Part shown: positions 23,596-32,499 of the stretch, piece by piece | Numbering within the stretch: the first letter of the stretch is position 1 | Layout: each line of letters begins with the position of its first letter | NCBI RefSeq assembly: GCF_936927845.1 | Contig: NZ_CAKZHV010000004.1 | Location: 32,368-96,367 of the forward strand | Length of the DNA stretch: 64,000 nucleotides | Source: an uncultured Sphingomonas sp. | GTDB taxonomy: Bacteria > Pseudomonadota > Alphaproteobacteria > Sphingomonadales > Sphingomonadaceae | Direction: 5' to 3' | Notes under the pieces: model-generated | Told to the model about the DNA's origin: nothing | What the model saw: only the letters and a program-made list of their open reading frames with translations | Database searches by the model: none | Made by a program: the position numbers and the translations under genes

Positions 23596-25911
23596 GTGGC
23601 CCCTTTTCTCCGCTCGTACCTGTCCGCGGCCGCGCTGCTCGCTGCCGCACCTGCCGCCCCTGCGGCGGCGCAGAACAATGCATTCGATCTGACCGGGCCG
23701 TCGCTCAACGTCACCGTCACCCACGCCGGCGCGACACTGCCCTTGTCGCAGGTGCCCAATCTGTCCGCGGGCGACCGGCTGCGCGTATCCGCAGCGCTCC
23801 CCGCCGATCAGGGCGCACACTACCGCATGGTGCTCGCCTTTCTGCGCGGCGCGACCAATCCGCCACCCGAGCAATGGCTGACGCAGGCACGGACGTGGAA
23901 GCCGAAGGAGGCTGTGATCGACGTCGCGGTGCCCGCCGGCGCGCAGCAGGCTATTGTGTTCCTCGTCCCCGACACGGGCGGCGCATTCTCGGCAGTCAAG
24001 TCGGCGGTGCGCCAGCGTCCCGGCGCGTTCGTGCGTGCGTCGCAGGACCTCAACCAGGCGATGCTCGATCGCACGCGGCTAGAGGCGTTCGTCGCGCGGT
24101 TGCGCCAGCGCTCGGCGGAGGAAGTCGCGCAGCGCTCGCCCGTGCTGGCGAAGAGCCTGGCGGTGAAGCTCGACCCCGCCTGTCTGCAACCGGGCGAGGA
24201 CCCGCGCGCCGCCTGTCTGACGCCTGGGCAGAGCGCGGCGGTGCTCGCCGACGCGCAGACTAGCTCGATCGCGCAGACGCTGGCGGGCGCACCCGCCAAC
24301 ATCGCGCTGCAACTCGCCGCTACCCCGCAGGCGGGCTACGGTTATTACAGCGCCTATATCGGCGTGTTCCGCGATCTGGCGCGGATGCTGGGCGCGTTCC
24401 AGTCGGCGCAATTGCAGTTCATCCCGGCGCTGAACGTGCAGCACGGTGCGGCGACCGACCTGCTGCTCAACACCGTGCCGTCGTTCCGCAAACCGCAGTC
24501 GGTGCTGGTTGCCGCGCTGCCGACCGTCGCCGCGCCGGCGCGCCCACCGCTGGAGGCTGGGACGCGCGACGCTTTGTGCCTCGCGCAATCCGGACTGGTG
24601 CTGCCGGTCAGCGGCGCGCCGCTCGTTTTCTCGACCGATTACGCGCGTGACATGCAGCTGCGCCTCACGACGCAGGCGGGCATTGTCGAGCTGCCGGTCA
24701 CCGCCGATGCATCGCGTGGCGGTTTCGTGCTGGGCGACCCCCCACCCGGGTTGGTCATGGACGCGTCGATGACCGGTCGCTTGCACGGTGCCTGGGGCTT
24801 CACGCCGTTTGATGGCCCCGAGTTCCGGCTGGTGGCTGCGGGTGTGGGCACGTGGACTACGGGTGAGGCGACGCTGGTGGTCGGGCGCGACGCGCCGCTG
24901 ACGCTGACCGGCGGCGCGGCAGCATGCGTGGCGGAGGTGCGCGTCGCACGCGACGGGCTGGAACGCGCGGTGCCGTTCGAGGTCGCGGGCGACACGCTGC
25001 GCCTTAAGGTGCCGCTCAGCGACGTAAAACCCGGCGCGCTGACGCTGGCGATCCGCAGCTACGGTGTGGCGGCGCCGCAGCTTCTACGGCTGCGCGCCTA
25101 TGCCGAGGCGAGCCGGCTCGACGGCTTCACGCTTCACGCCGGCGACCGGAACGGCGTGCTGACCGGCGCACGGCTCGATCAGGTCGCGAGCCTGGACGTC
25201 GGCGGCACGATCTTCCGCCCGGGCGCGCTCACGCGTGCGGGGACGAGCGACCGGCTGGAGTTGAGCGCCGAGGCCGCCGCCTTCACCGCCGGGCAGTCGC
25301 CGACCGCACGCGCGACGCTCAATGACGGGCGCAGCGTCGCAGTCACGGTGAAGATCGCCCCGCCCCGCCCGTCGGCGACGCTGCTTGGCCGCACGAGCGT
25401 GCCGGTGGCGCCGCGCAGCGTCGCGATCAAGCTGCGAGACGACGCGCTGATCGCGCAGGACAGCCGCGTCACCTTTTCGTTGCGCGCCGACGCCGGCACG
25501 ATCTTTGCCGCCGGCGATGTCGTGGAGGTCGCTGCCCCTGACGCCAGTGCGCGGTTGCCAGTGCGGTTGCAGGACGACCACGTCGCGGTGGCGACGCTCG
25601 ATCCGACCGCGCTCGGGGCGTCGGCACACGGCGCGCTGCGCTTCCGGCTCGTCCAAGGCGAAGTAGCAGGCGACTGGCGCGCGCTCGGCACATTGGTGCG
25701 GCTGCCGCGGTTGACGGCGGTGACGTGCACACGCGCGACCTGCACGATCGCGGGCAGCGACCTGTTCCTGCTGCGCAGCGTCGGCGGCACCGACGTGCCC
25801 GACGGCTTTACTGGCACAACGCTCACCGTCCCGCGCGCGACGGCGGCGACGCTGGTGCTGCGTGACGATCCGAATGCGACGGCGACGATCGACCTGCCCG
25901 ATGCGCGCTGA
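23596..25911 (+). CDS. Large exported protein of unknown function
   Basis: A 771-residue protein from a GTG start with a clear signal peptide (SYLSAAALLAAAPAAPAAAQ). The N-terminal third is helical around a possible cysteine pair (PACLQPGEDPRAACLTPG). The rest is rich in beta strands, Val, Thr and Ala, and reads like several repeated beta-sandwich domains. No catalytic motif is recognised. It could be a surface or periplasmic structural protein. It overlaps the following MFS gene by 11 bases, which suggests joint expression. Confidence 0.78.
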   Translation: MAPFLRSYLSAAALLAAAPAAPAAAQNNAFDLTGPSLNVTVTHAGATLPLSQVPNLSAGDRLRVSAALPADQGAHYRMVLAFLRGATNPPPEQWLTQARTWKPKEAVIDVAVPAGAQQAIVFLVPDTGGAFSAVKSAVRQRPGAFVRASQDLNQAMLDRTRLEAFVARLRQRSAEEVAQRSPVLAKSLAVKLDPACLQPGEDPRAACLTPGQSAAVLADAQTSSIAQTLAGAPANIALQLAATPQAGYGYYSAYIGVFRDLARMLGAFQSAQLQFIPALNVQHGAATDLLLNTVPSFRKPQSVLVAALPTVAAPARPPLEAGTRDALCLAQSGLVLPVSGAPLVFSTDYARDMQLRLTTQAGIVELPVTADASRGGFVLGDPPPGLVMDASMTGRLHGAWGFTPFDGPEFRLVAAGVGTWTTGEATLVVGRDAPLTLTGGAAACVAEVRVARDGLERAVPFEVAGDTLRLKVPLSDVKPGALTLAIRSYGVAAPQLLRLRAYAEASRLDGFTLHAGDRNGVLTGARLDQVASLDVGGTIFRPGALTRAGTSDRLELSAEAAAFTAGQSPTARATLNDGRSVAVTVKIAPPRPSATLLGRTSVPVAPRSVAIKLRDDALIAQDSRVTFSLRADAGTIFAAGDVVEVAAPDASARLPVRLQDDHVAVATLDPTALGASAHGALRFRLVQGEVAGDWRALGTLVRLPRLTAVTCTRATCTIAGSDLFLLRSVGGTDVPDGFTGTTLTVPRATAATLVLRDDPNATATIDLPDAR

Positions 25912-27109
25912 GGCGCCGGCGCGGCGTCTGTCGGCGGCCGCACTGCTCGGCTATGCGCTTGCCGCGACCGGCGGGATCATCGGCTACACCCCGCTGCTCA
26001 CCTTGCTGCTGCCGATCAAGCTCCAGGCATTCGCGCCGGCCACGCGCTACCCGTTGCTGGTCGCGTGCAGTGTCGCCGGCGCACTGGCGGCGGGGTTCGC
26101 CAACATCGGGTTTGGTTGGCTGGGCGATCGCTCGGTGGCGCGCGGCGGCGGGCGGCGCGGCTGGCTGCTCGCCGGGTTGACCGCGACCGCGGCATCCTTC
26201 GCCGCCATCGCGTTCGCCCGCCATGCCGGCTCGATCGTCGCGGCGATCGTCGCCTTTCAGATCGCGGTCAACGCACTGCTCGCGCAGGTATCGGCGCTGA
26301 TCGCCGAAGAAGTGCCCGCCGAGCAGAAGAACACCGCCGCCGGATTGCTGACGCTCGGCGCGCCGCTCGCCGCTGCGGCGTCCGCGCTGGTGGTCTCGCT
26401 TTCAGCGAGCGAGGGCGCTCGACTGGCGCTCGTCGCGGCGCTGATGATCGCGTGCGTGGCACCACTGCTGCTCGGCCCGGCGCGCGCGCTCGTGCCGGCA
26501 ACGGTGCCTGTCGAGGAAGCGGCGCACGCGCGTCACGCGCTTGCGGTCGCATGGGCAACGCGGTTGCTGGTGCAGGTCGCCAACAGCGGCGTCGGGCTAT
26601 GCCTGTTTTTTTTCTTCGCGCGCGCGATCGGTGATGCTCGCGACGCACCCGCGATCGTCGCGCAACTGCTGCTCGTGGCTACCATCGTTCCGGTTCCGAT
26701 CGCGCTGCTGCTCGGGCGCTGGTCCGACCGCATCGGCCACCGCGAACGCTTTCTCGCGGCCACCGCGTTGCTGGGCGCCGCCGGGCTGCTCGGCATGGTC
26801 GGCTTTCGCGACTGGCGCATGGCCGCCGCCAGCTACATCGCTTTTGCTAGCGGCGTTGCCATTTATCAGGCCCTCAACACCGGGCACGCGATGCTGCTGC
26901 TGCCGCGCGGCGCGGGTCCGGGGCGCAATCTGGGCTTGCTCAACCTTGCCAACACGCTGCCGCAGGTTGTCGCGCCGCTGCTCGCGCTGATCGCGAGCGC
27001 GGGCGATTTCTCCGCGGTGCTGCTGCTGTTCGCCGCGCTGACGCTCGCTGCTGCGTTGCTGCCGGCGCTTCTCAAGACAAGGCGCACGGCGCCGAGCTAC
27101 CCCGGATGA
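25901..27109 (+). CDS. MFS transporter
   Basis: A 402-residue inner-membrane protein with about twelve hydrophobic segments. The cytoplasmic loop motif GWLGDRSVARGGGRRG after segment 2 and LGRWSDRIGHRERF in the second half are typical of major facilitator proteins. I use ATG 25901 (MRAEAPARR), inside the end of the preceding gene. The 3' end overlaps the lacI-type gene on the other strand by 38 bases. The substrate is unknown; its place beside a LacI regulator hints at a sugar. Confidence 0.87.
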   Translation: MRAEAPARRLSAAALLGYALAATGGIIGYTPLLTLLLPIKLQAFAPATRYPLLVACSVAGALAAGFANIGFGWLGDRSVARGGGRRGWLLAGLTATAASFAAIAFARHAGSIVAAIVAFQIAVNALLAQVSALIAEEVPAEQKNTAAGLLTLGAPLAAAASALVVSLSASEGARLALVAALMIACVAPLLLGPARALVPATVPVEEAAHARHALAVAWATRLLVQVANSGVGLCLFFFFARAIGDARDAPAIVAQLLLVATIVPVPIALLLGRWSDRIGHRERFLAATALLGAAGLLGMVGFRDWRMAAASYIAFASGVAIYQALNTGHAMLLLPRGAGPGRNLGLLNLANTLPQVVAPLLALIASAGDFSAVLLLFAALTLAAALLPALLKTRRTAPSYPG

Positions 27110-28091
27110 CCAGCTCGTATGGCAGGACGCGGCATGGATCACCCGTGACGCCCGCGCCCTGCTGATGGATCACCAGGTCGACCGCCTGCGCGCCCATGGC
27201 GTGGTTCGGCTGGCGAATGGTGGTGAGCTGCGGCCATGCCATGCGCGCGATCTCCGCGTCGTCGAAGCCGACGATCGACACCGCCCGCGGCACCGCGATC
27301 TGCCGGCTCATCGCCGCGACCATGACGCCCAGCGCCATCTCGTCGTTGCTCGCAAACACCGCACTCGGGCGCGCGCCGCGGTCGAACAGCGCTTCGGCCA
27401 CGTCGAAGCCCGACCGGAAGCGGAAGTCGCCCTGTACGACGCGCTCGGCAGGCGGCACCAGGCCCGCGGCCGTCATCGCGTCGTGGAAGCCGAGCCAGCG
27501 CCGCTCGGACGCGCTGTGCGTCGGGTTGCCGCGCACGAAAGCGATGTCGCGGTGACCGAGCGCCAGCAGATGCTCGGTCATCACCCGCGCGGCGTCGCGG
27601 TCGTCCATCCGGACCTGCGGCGTGCGATCGAGCTCGGCACCCGGCGCGATCCGGACGACGGGCACGTCGTGCTCTTCGAAGATGTCGAGCAGTTCCGATC
27701 GGTCGCAGATCGGGGAGGTCAGGATCGCGCCGCCCAGCCGCAGCGCGTGCAGGCTGTCGACCAGCCGCTCGCGCCAGTCGGAGCGTTTGAACGTGATCGG
27801 CTCGATCACGATGTGCTGTCCAAGGGCGCGTGCCTGTTCCAACGCCCCGCGCTGGATCGTGGCAGCGTAACCTGATGCGGGATCGTCGAAGAACAAGCCG
27901 ACCAGGAACGAGCGCGAGCTCGACAGCCCGCGCGCGAAGGCGTTGGGACGGTAGTTCATTTCCGCGACGATGCGGGTCACGCTTTCGCGAATCTCGGGTC
28001 GGACGTGCGCCTCGCCGTTGATGACGCGCGACACCGTCTTGGGCGACACGCCCGCGCGCTCGGCAACATCCTTGATCGTGATCGGCTTCAT
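27072..28091 (-). CDS. LacI family transcriptional regulator
   Basis: A 339-residue repressor. Residues 4-25 form the DNA-binding helix-turn-helix and hinge helix (TIKDVAERAGVSPKTVSRVI, later YRPNAFARGL). The periplasmic-binding-protein-like core has SVIVGFDD-type sequence (AVSIVGFDDAEIARMAWPQL). It is divergent from the TonB receptor gene. Two copies of GACATCGATGTC lie in between, the kind of even palindrome used by this family, so it probably controls both its own gene and the receptor operon in response to a sugar. Confidence 0.93.
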   Translation of the reverse strand: MKPITIKDVAERAGVSPKTVSRVINGEAHVRPEIRESVTRIVAEMNYRPNAFARGLSSSRSFLVGLFFDDPASGYAATIQRGALEQARALGQHIVIEPITFKRSDWRERLVDSLHALRLGGAILTSPICDRSELLDIFEEHDVPVVRIAPGAELDRTPQVRMDDRDAARVMTEHLLALGHRDIAFVRGNPTHSASERRWLGFHDAMTAAGLVPPAERVVQGDFRFRSGFDVAEALFDRGARPSAVFASNDEMALGVMVAAMSRQIAVPRAVSIVGFDDAEIARMAWPQLTTIRQPNHAMGAQAVDLVIHQQGAGVTGDPCRVLPYELVIRGSSAPCALS

Positions 28092-28185
28092 GTCTGGCAG
28101 CTCATCGACGCGGCGGCGAACGCCGTTCTTCCCGGTCCACGAAACGCCGGATCATGCCGCATGCCGTCCGTTCTTCACGCTCGTT

Positions 28186-28197
28186 GACATCGATGTC
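28186..28197. promoter_or_regulatory. LacI-type operator, lacI-proximal
   Basis: GACATCGATGTC is a perfect twelve-base palindrome with a central CG, preceded by TT and followed by GGC. The identical sequence including TT and GGC flanks occurs at 28341. The centre-to-centre distance is 155 bases. Confidence 0.72.
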
Positions 28198-28340
28198 GGC
28201 GAAAGTAGCCGCGTGGTCAAGCGCAACGTTGAACGCGCTGTCAAAGCGTCAGCCGCGATCGAGCTAGCTCACGATTAAGCGTTTGATGTGCATTGTTGCC
28301 ACATCCGGCGACAAAGCAACACCACCATTGGTCGTATGTT

Positions 28341-28352
28341 GACATCGATGTC
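28341..28352. promoter_or_regulatory. LacI-type operator, TonB receptor-proximal
   Basis: Second copy of GACATCGATGTC. It begins inside the TTGACA hexamer (28339-28344), so a bound repressor would cover the -35 element of the likely receptor promoter. Confidence 0.75.
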
Positions 28353-28438
28353 GGCTTCGATACGACGCGCAACAGTACGTAACGGAAGATTGCGCCCGGA
28401 ACGGCCGAAGGGACGGCTGCCGGGTTCAAAGGGGAAGG

Positions 28439-31400
28439 ATGATGAAAGCGATGAAGCTATCGTGCGCACTCGTGCGCTCAACCTCGATGATCGGGCTCGC
28501 TGCCGGCTTGATGATGGCCAGCGCCGCGAACGCGCAGACCGCGACCGATCCGCAGGCCAACCCCGCCGCCCCTGCGGACCCGCAGCAGGGCACGCCGCAG
28601 GCCGACACCACCCCCGCCTCGGATATCGGCGCACCGACCAGCCCGACCAACGCGGTGCCCGACAGCCAGCCAGGCGATGACATCGTCGTCACCGGCGTCC
28701 GCGCCTCGCTGGAGCGTTCGATCGCGATCAAGCGTGATTCGAACGGCGTCGTCGACGCGATCAGCGCGGAAGACATCGGCAAGTTCGCCAACACCAACCT
28801 CGCCGAATCGCTCCAGCGTATCACCGGCGTGTCGATCGATCGCCGCAACGGCGAGGGCTCGACCGTCACCGTCCGCGGCTTCGGCGCGCAGTACAACCTC
28901 GTGACGCTGAACGGCCGCCAGCTCGCCACCTCGAACATCGTCGCAGTCGGCGGCGACCAGGGCGGCGACGGCGCAGGCGGTTTCGGCCGCTCGTTCGACT
29001 TTTCCAATCTCGCCTCGGAAGGCGTGAAGACGCTGGAAGTCTACAAGACGGGTCGCGCCGCGATTCCGTCGGGCGGTATCGGCGCGACGATCAACGTCGT
29101 CAGCCGCCGTCCGCTCGACTCGACCGACGCAGGCTTCCTCGGCTCAATTGGTGCGAAGGGCAGCTACGATAACAGCTCGTCCGACTGCCTCGACTGCGGC
29201 GCGCGCGTGACGCCCGAAGTGTCGGGCACCGCCGCCTGGTCCGATCCCAACCAGCGGTTCGGCGTGTCGCTGTTCGGCAGCTACCAGAAGCGCAATTTCA
29301 GTTTCCCCAGCGTCGCGCCGGATAACTGGAACATCCGCACGCTCAACGATTTCCTCAATCCCGCGAACGGCTTCGTCAACAACGCCACCAAGATCAACAA
29401 CCGCCCGACCGGCAATCCGCTGGTGTCGGTGCCGAACGACTCGCGCTACCACTTCTCGGAAGCCAGCCGTGAGCGCATCAACGGTCAGGCGATCCTGCAA
29501 TTCCGTCCAACCGACACGCTGACCTTCACCGCCGACGGTCTGTATGCGCAGTTGAAGCAGTCGGAGCGTCGCTCGACCCAGTCGAACTGGTTCAACCGTC
29601 CGTTCAGCGAGGTGACGTTCGACGACGCGAGCAACGGCGTCGCGACGACGACCTTCCTCGCCGAGACGATCAACGGCGTGAAGGACGCCGCGTTCGAGCA
29701 GGCGTATCGCGCGCAGAAGAACAAGCTGTACGACTTCGGCGGCAACATCGAGTGGAAGCCGACCGACCGCTTCTCATTCGCGATCGACGGCCACATCGGC
29801 AAGGCGGACAGCCTGCCCGACAACCCCAATGGCCAGACCTCGACCACCGTCGCGTTCAACGCGCCGGTCGTCGCCGCGCAATCGCTGACGCTCAGCGACA
29901 AAGGTTTCCCGACCCAGTCGATCACGATCAACGACGGCGTGGCGAGCGTGACCCCGGCGGGCGTCGCGTTCATCAAAGGCAATGCCAATGGCGTGATCGA
30001 CGCGGGCGACCTGTCGAGCGCGGTCCAGCGCCAGTTCGCATCCACGCAGACGCAGCGGATCAAGGAATTGCGTGCCGATGCCGGCTGGGAGCTGAACGAC
30101 CAGTTCCGCTTCGATGCGGGCGGCGATTATCGCCAAACCAAGACCCGTCAAACGCAGTTCAACACCAACCAGACGCTGGGCGACTGGGGCAACTCGCTGC
30201 CGCCCGACATCCAGCGTCTCGCACCGGGTCAGGTGTTCCAGTTCTGCAGCGTGTGCAAGTTCGAGAACAACAATCCTGGGGTCACGGGGAACTCGCTCAT
30301 CGCTTTCCGCACCGAGGATGCGACCAAGCTTTATGATACGCTGTTCAACTATTATAGCGGCATCACCAATGACGGTGTGAACCACACCAACAACATCGAG
30401 GCGAACAACGACAACCGCGTCCGCGAGAGCATCTGGGCGGGCTATGTCCAGGGTTCCTGGAGCGGACAGGTCTTCGGCCGGAACGCCAACGTCGTCGCAG
30501 GCGTGCGTTACGAGAACACGAAGGTTCGCGCGACCTCGTTGCAGGTGGTGCCGCAGGCGATCATCTGGACTTCGGACAACGATTTCCGCATCAGCTATTC
30601 GACCGACCAGCAGCCGATCACCGATCGCGGTAGCTACGACAACTGGCTGCCCGCGGTAGACGCGAAGATCGAGGTGATCGACAACCTCATCGCTCGTGCG
30701 TCCTACAGCAAGACGATCGCGCGTGCGCCGTATGGCAACCTGTTCGCCTCGACCGGCGTCGGTGCGCCTGGTCGCCCGACCGCGATCGGCGGCGTCGCTA
30801 CCGGCAGCGCCAACAACACCAACCTGCTGCCGCTGTCGTCGGACAACATCGACGTCTCGCTCGAATGGTATCCGCGCAAGGACGTATTCCTGTCGGCGGG
30901 CTTCTTCGACAAGCGCGTGCACGACTTCATCGGCAACACGGTGGTCAACCGCAATCTGTTCGGCCTGCGCGATCCGACCTCGGGTGCGGCGGGTACGCGT
31001 TCGGGCACCGCGCGCGACCAATTGTCGAACACGTTCCGCGCCGACATCACCGACGTGAACCTGTTCACCTACACCGCGCTGCTGCAGGCCAACAACGGCA
31101 ACATTGCAGCCACCAACGCGCAGTTCGCGGCAAACTACAATGCCGGCACTCGCTCGCTGAACCAGGGCTTCGTCGACCAGGTGCTGGGTCAGTACGACAT
31201 CACCGCCAACGCGCAGGATCCGCTGTTCAACTTCGCGGTCAACACCCCGATCAACAACCGCGACGCGCACATCTACGGCGGTGAGTTTGCCGGTCAGTAC
31301 TTCCTGGGCGACACCGGTTTCGGCGTCGCGGCGAGCTACACGCTGGTGCGCGGCAACGTCGGGATCGACGTGGCTGCACCGCCGACGGCAAATACCTTCG

Positions 31401-31726
31401 CGCTGGTCGGCCTGTCCGACACCGCGAACGGGACGCTGATCTACGACAAGAACGGCGTGTCGATCCGCTTGTCGTACAATTGGCGCGCGAAGTTTCTGGC
31501 CGACATCAACCGCGGCGGCAACGATCGCAACCCGGTGTTCGTGGCGCCTTACGGCCAGCTCGACCTGTCGATGAACTTTGACCTGACGCCGCGCTTCTCG
31601 CTCGGCTTCGAGGCGATCAACCTGAACGAAGAAGGTGTTCGCACCTACGGTCGCGACAAGAGCAACGTCTGGTATCTCGCGGAAGGCTCCGCGCGTTACT
31701 TGGTCGGCGCGCGCTACCGCTTCTGA
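28439..31726 (+). CDS. TonB-dependent outer-membrane receptor
   Basis: A 1095-residue receptor. Signal peptide (LIGLAAG-type region MIGLAAGLMMASAANAQ), then a Pro/Ala/Asp-rich spacer and the TonB box DDIVVTGV at about residue 80. The plug follows with IKRDSNGVVDAISAEDIGKF and VTVRGFGAQYN. The rest is a long beta-barrel ending in aromatic YLVGARYRF-like sequence. The IGKF plug signature is common in receptors that take up oligosaccharides in sphingomonads and xanthomonads. Expression is probably repressed by the divergent LacI protein. The substrate cannot be read from sequence. Confidence 0.93.
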   Translation: MMKAMKLSCALVRSTSMIGLAAGLMMASAANAQTATDPQANPAAPADPQQGTPQADTTPASDIGAPTSPTNAVPDSQPGDDIVVTGVRASLERSIAIKRDSNGVVDAISAEDIGKFANTNLAESLQRITGVSIDRRNGEGSTVTVRGFGAQYNLVTLNGRQLATSNIVAVGGDQGGDGAGGFGRSFDFSNLASEGVKTLEVYKTGRAAIPSGGIGATINVVSRRPLDSTDAGFLGSIGAKGSYDNSSSDCLDCGARVTPEVSGTAAWSDPNQRFGVSLFGSYQKRNFSFPSVAPDNWNIRTLNDFLNPANGFVNNATKINNRPTGNPLVSVPNDSRYHFSEASRERINGQAILQFRPTDTLTFTADGLYAQLKQSERRSTQSNWFNRPFSEVTFDDASNGVATTTFLAETINGVKDAAFEQAYRAQKNKLYDFGGNIEWKPTDRFSFAIDGHIGKADSLPDNPNGQTSTTVAFNAPVVAAQSLTLSDKGFPTQSITINDGVASVTPAGVAFIKGNANGVIDAGDLSSAVQRQFASTQTQRIKELRADAGWELNDQFRFDAGGDYRQTKTRQTQFNTNQTLGDWGNSLPPDIQRLAPGQVFQFCSVCKFENNNPGVTGNSLIAFRTEDATKLYDTLFNYYSGITNDGVNHTNNIEANNDNRVRESIWAGYVQGSWSGQVFGRNANVVAGVRYENTKVRATSLQVVPQAIIWTSDNDFRISYSTDQQPITDRGSYDNWLPAVDAKIEVIDNLIARASYSKTIARAPYGNLFASTGVGAPGRPTAIGGVATGSANNTNLLPLSSDNIDVSLEWYPRKDVFLSAGFFDKRVHDFIGNTVVNRNLFGLRDPTSGAAGTRSGTARDQLSNTFRADITDVNLFTYTALLQANNGNIAATNAQFAANYNAGTRSLNQGFVDQVLGQYDITANAQDPLFNFAVNTPINNRDAHIYGGEFAGQYFLGDTGFGVAASYTLVRGNVGIDVAAPPTANTFALVGLSDTANGTLIYDKNGVSIRLSYNWRAKFLADINRGGNDRNPVFVAPYGQLDLSMNFDLTPRFSLGFEAINLNEEGVRTYGRDKSNVWYLAEGSARYLVGARYRF

Positions 31727-31738
31727 TGACCGAACGTG

Positions 31739-31764
31739 CAAGGCCGCTGACGGCGGCGGCCTTG
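31739..31764 (+). terminator. Hairpin after TonB receptor gene, partial terminator
   Basis: CAAGGCCGC and GCGGCCTTG are perfect nine-base arms around an eight-base loop. It starts 12 bases after the receptor stop and is followed by TTCACC rather than a run of T. It may stabilise the receptor mRNA end or reduce readthrough into the sapC gene 34 bases later. Confidence 0.5.
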
Positions 31765-31797
31765 TTCACCCAGATGGCGTTCGGATAAGTAAGCATC

Positions 31798-32499
31798 ATG
31801 GCTGCCGTTCTGCTCAACAACGTCGATCACCGCGACCTGCGCGTCGCGGTCGGCCACCACGCGCGCTACGGCGACGCGATCAATCAGACCCGCGTGTTCC
31901 CGGCCGAGTTCGAGGAACTGCAACGCGAGTACGCGATCCTGCTGCGGCGCGACGAGCAGGACCAATTCCTCGCCACCGTCCTGCTCGGCCTGGACCCGGA
32001 CGAGAACCTGTTCCTGGCCGGCGAGCAGTGGGACGCGCGCTACGTTCCCGCCACGCGCGCGCGCGGGCCTTTCTCGATCGGCGTCGATCAGAATGGCGAG
32101 CCGATGATCCACGTCGAGCCCGACCACCCGCGCGTTCATCCCGATGGTGAGCCGGTGTTCCGCGAACATGGCGGCAACGCCCCACTGCTCGATCATGTGT
32201 CTTCGGTGCTGCAGCGCATCTACGCCGGCCTGCAGGACGAGCAGGCACTCTACGCGGCCTTGTCCGACGCGGGACTGCTGACCCCGGCCACGCTGCAGCT
32301 CGATTTGGGCGAAGGCCGCCGCTACAAATTGCCCGATCACTGGACGGTTGACGCGGAGCGGCTCGCCGCACTCGGCGGTGACGTGCTGGCGCGGCTGCAC
32401 CGGGCCGATCACCTGCGATCCGCGATCTGGATCGCCTCCTCGCTCGGTAACGTGCGCCACCTGATCGACCGCAAGTTGCGGAGCGAGCTGGGTGGCTGA
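31798..32499 (+). CDS. SapC family protein
   Basis: A 233-residue protein with the SapC family pattern: the start LLNNVDHRDLRVAVGHHARY, then FPAEFEELQREYAILLRRD and FLAGEQWDARYVPATRARGP. SapC-like proteins are repeatedly found next to TonB receptors and tryptophan halogenases in this group; their role is not established here. It overlaps the next gene by eight bases, so the three downstream genes are translationally coupled. Confidence 0.9.
   Translation: MAAVLLNNVDHRDLRVAVGHHARYGDAINQTRVFPAEFEELQREYAILLRRDEQDQFLATVLLGLDPDENLFLAGEQWDARYVPATRARGPFSIGVDQNGEPMIHVEPDHPRVHPDGEPVFREHGGNAPLLDHVSSVLQRIYAGLQDEQALYAALSDAGLLTPATLQLDLGEGRRYKLPDHWTVDAERLAALGGDVLARLHRADHLRSAIWIASSLGNVRHLIDRKLRSELGG

Larger units (their letters stand above)
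28092..28438. promoter_or_regulatory. Divergent control region of lacI-type and TonB receptor genes
   Basis: This 347-base stretch has no gene. It holds two identical twelve-base palindromes, one about 95 bases from the lacI start and the other about 87 bases from the receptor start. TTGACA at 28339-28344 overlaps the second palindrome, and TACGAC at 28361-28366, 16 bases later, is a possible -10. AAGGGGAAGG before 28439 is the receptor ribosome site. Confidence 0.65.
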
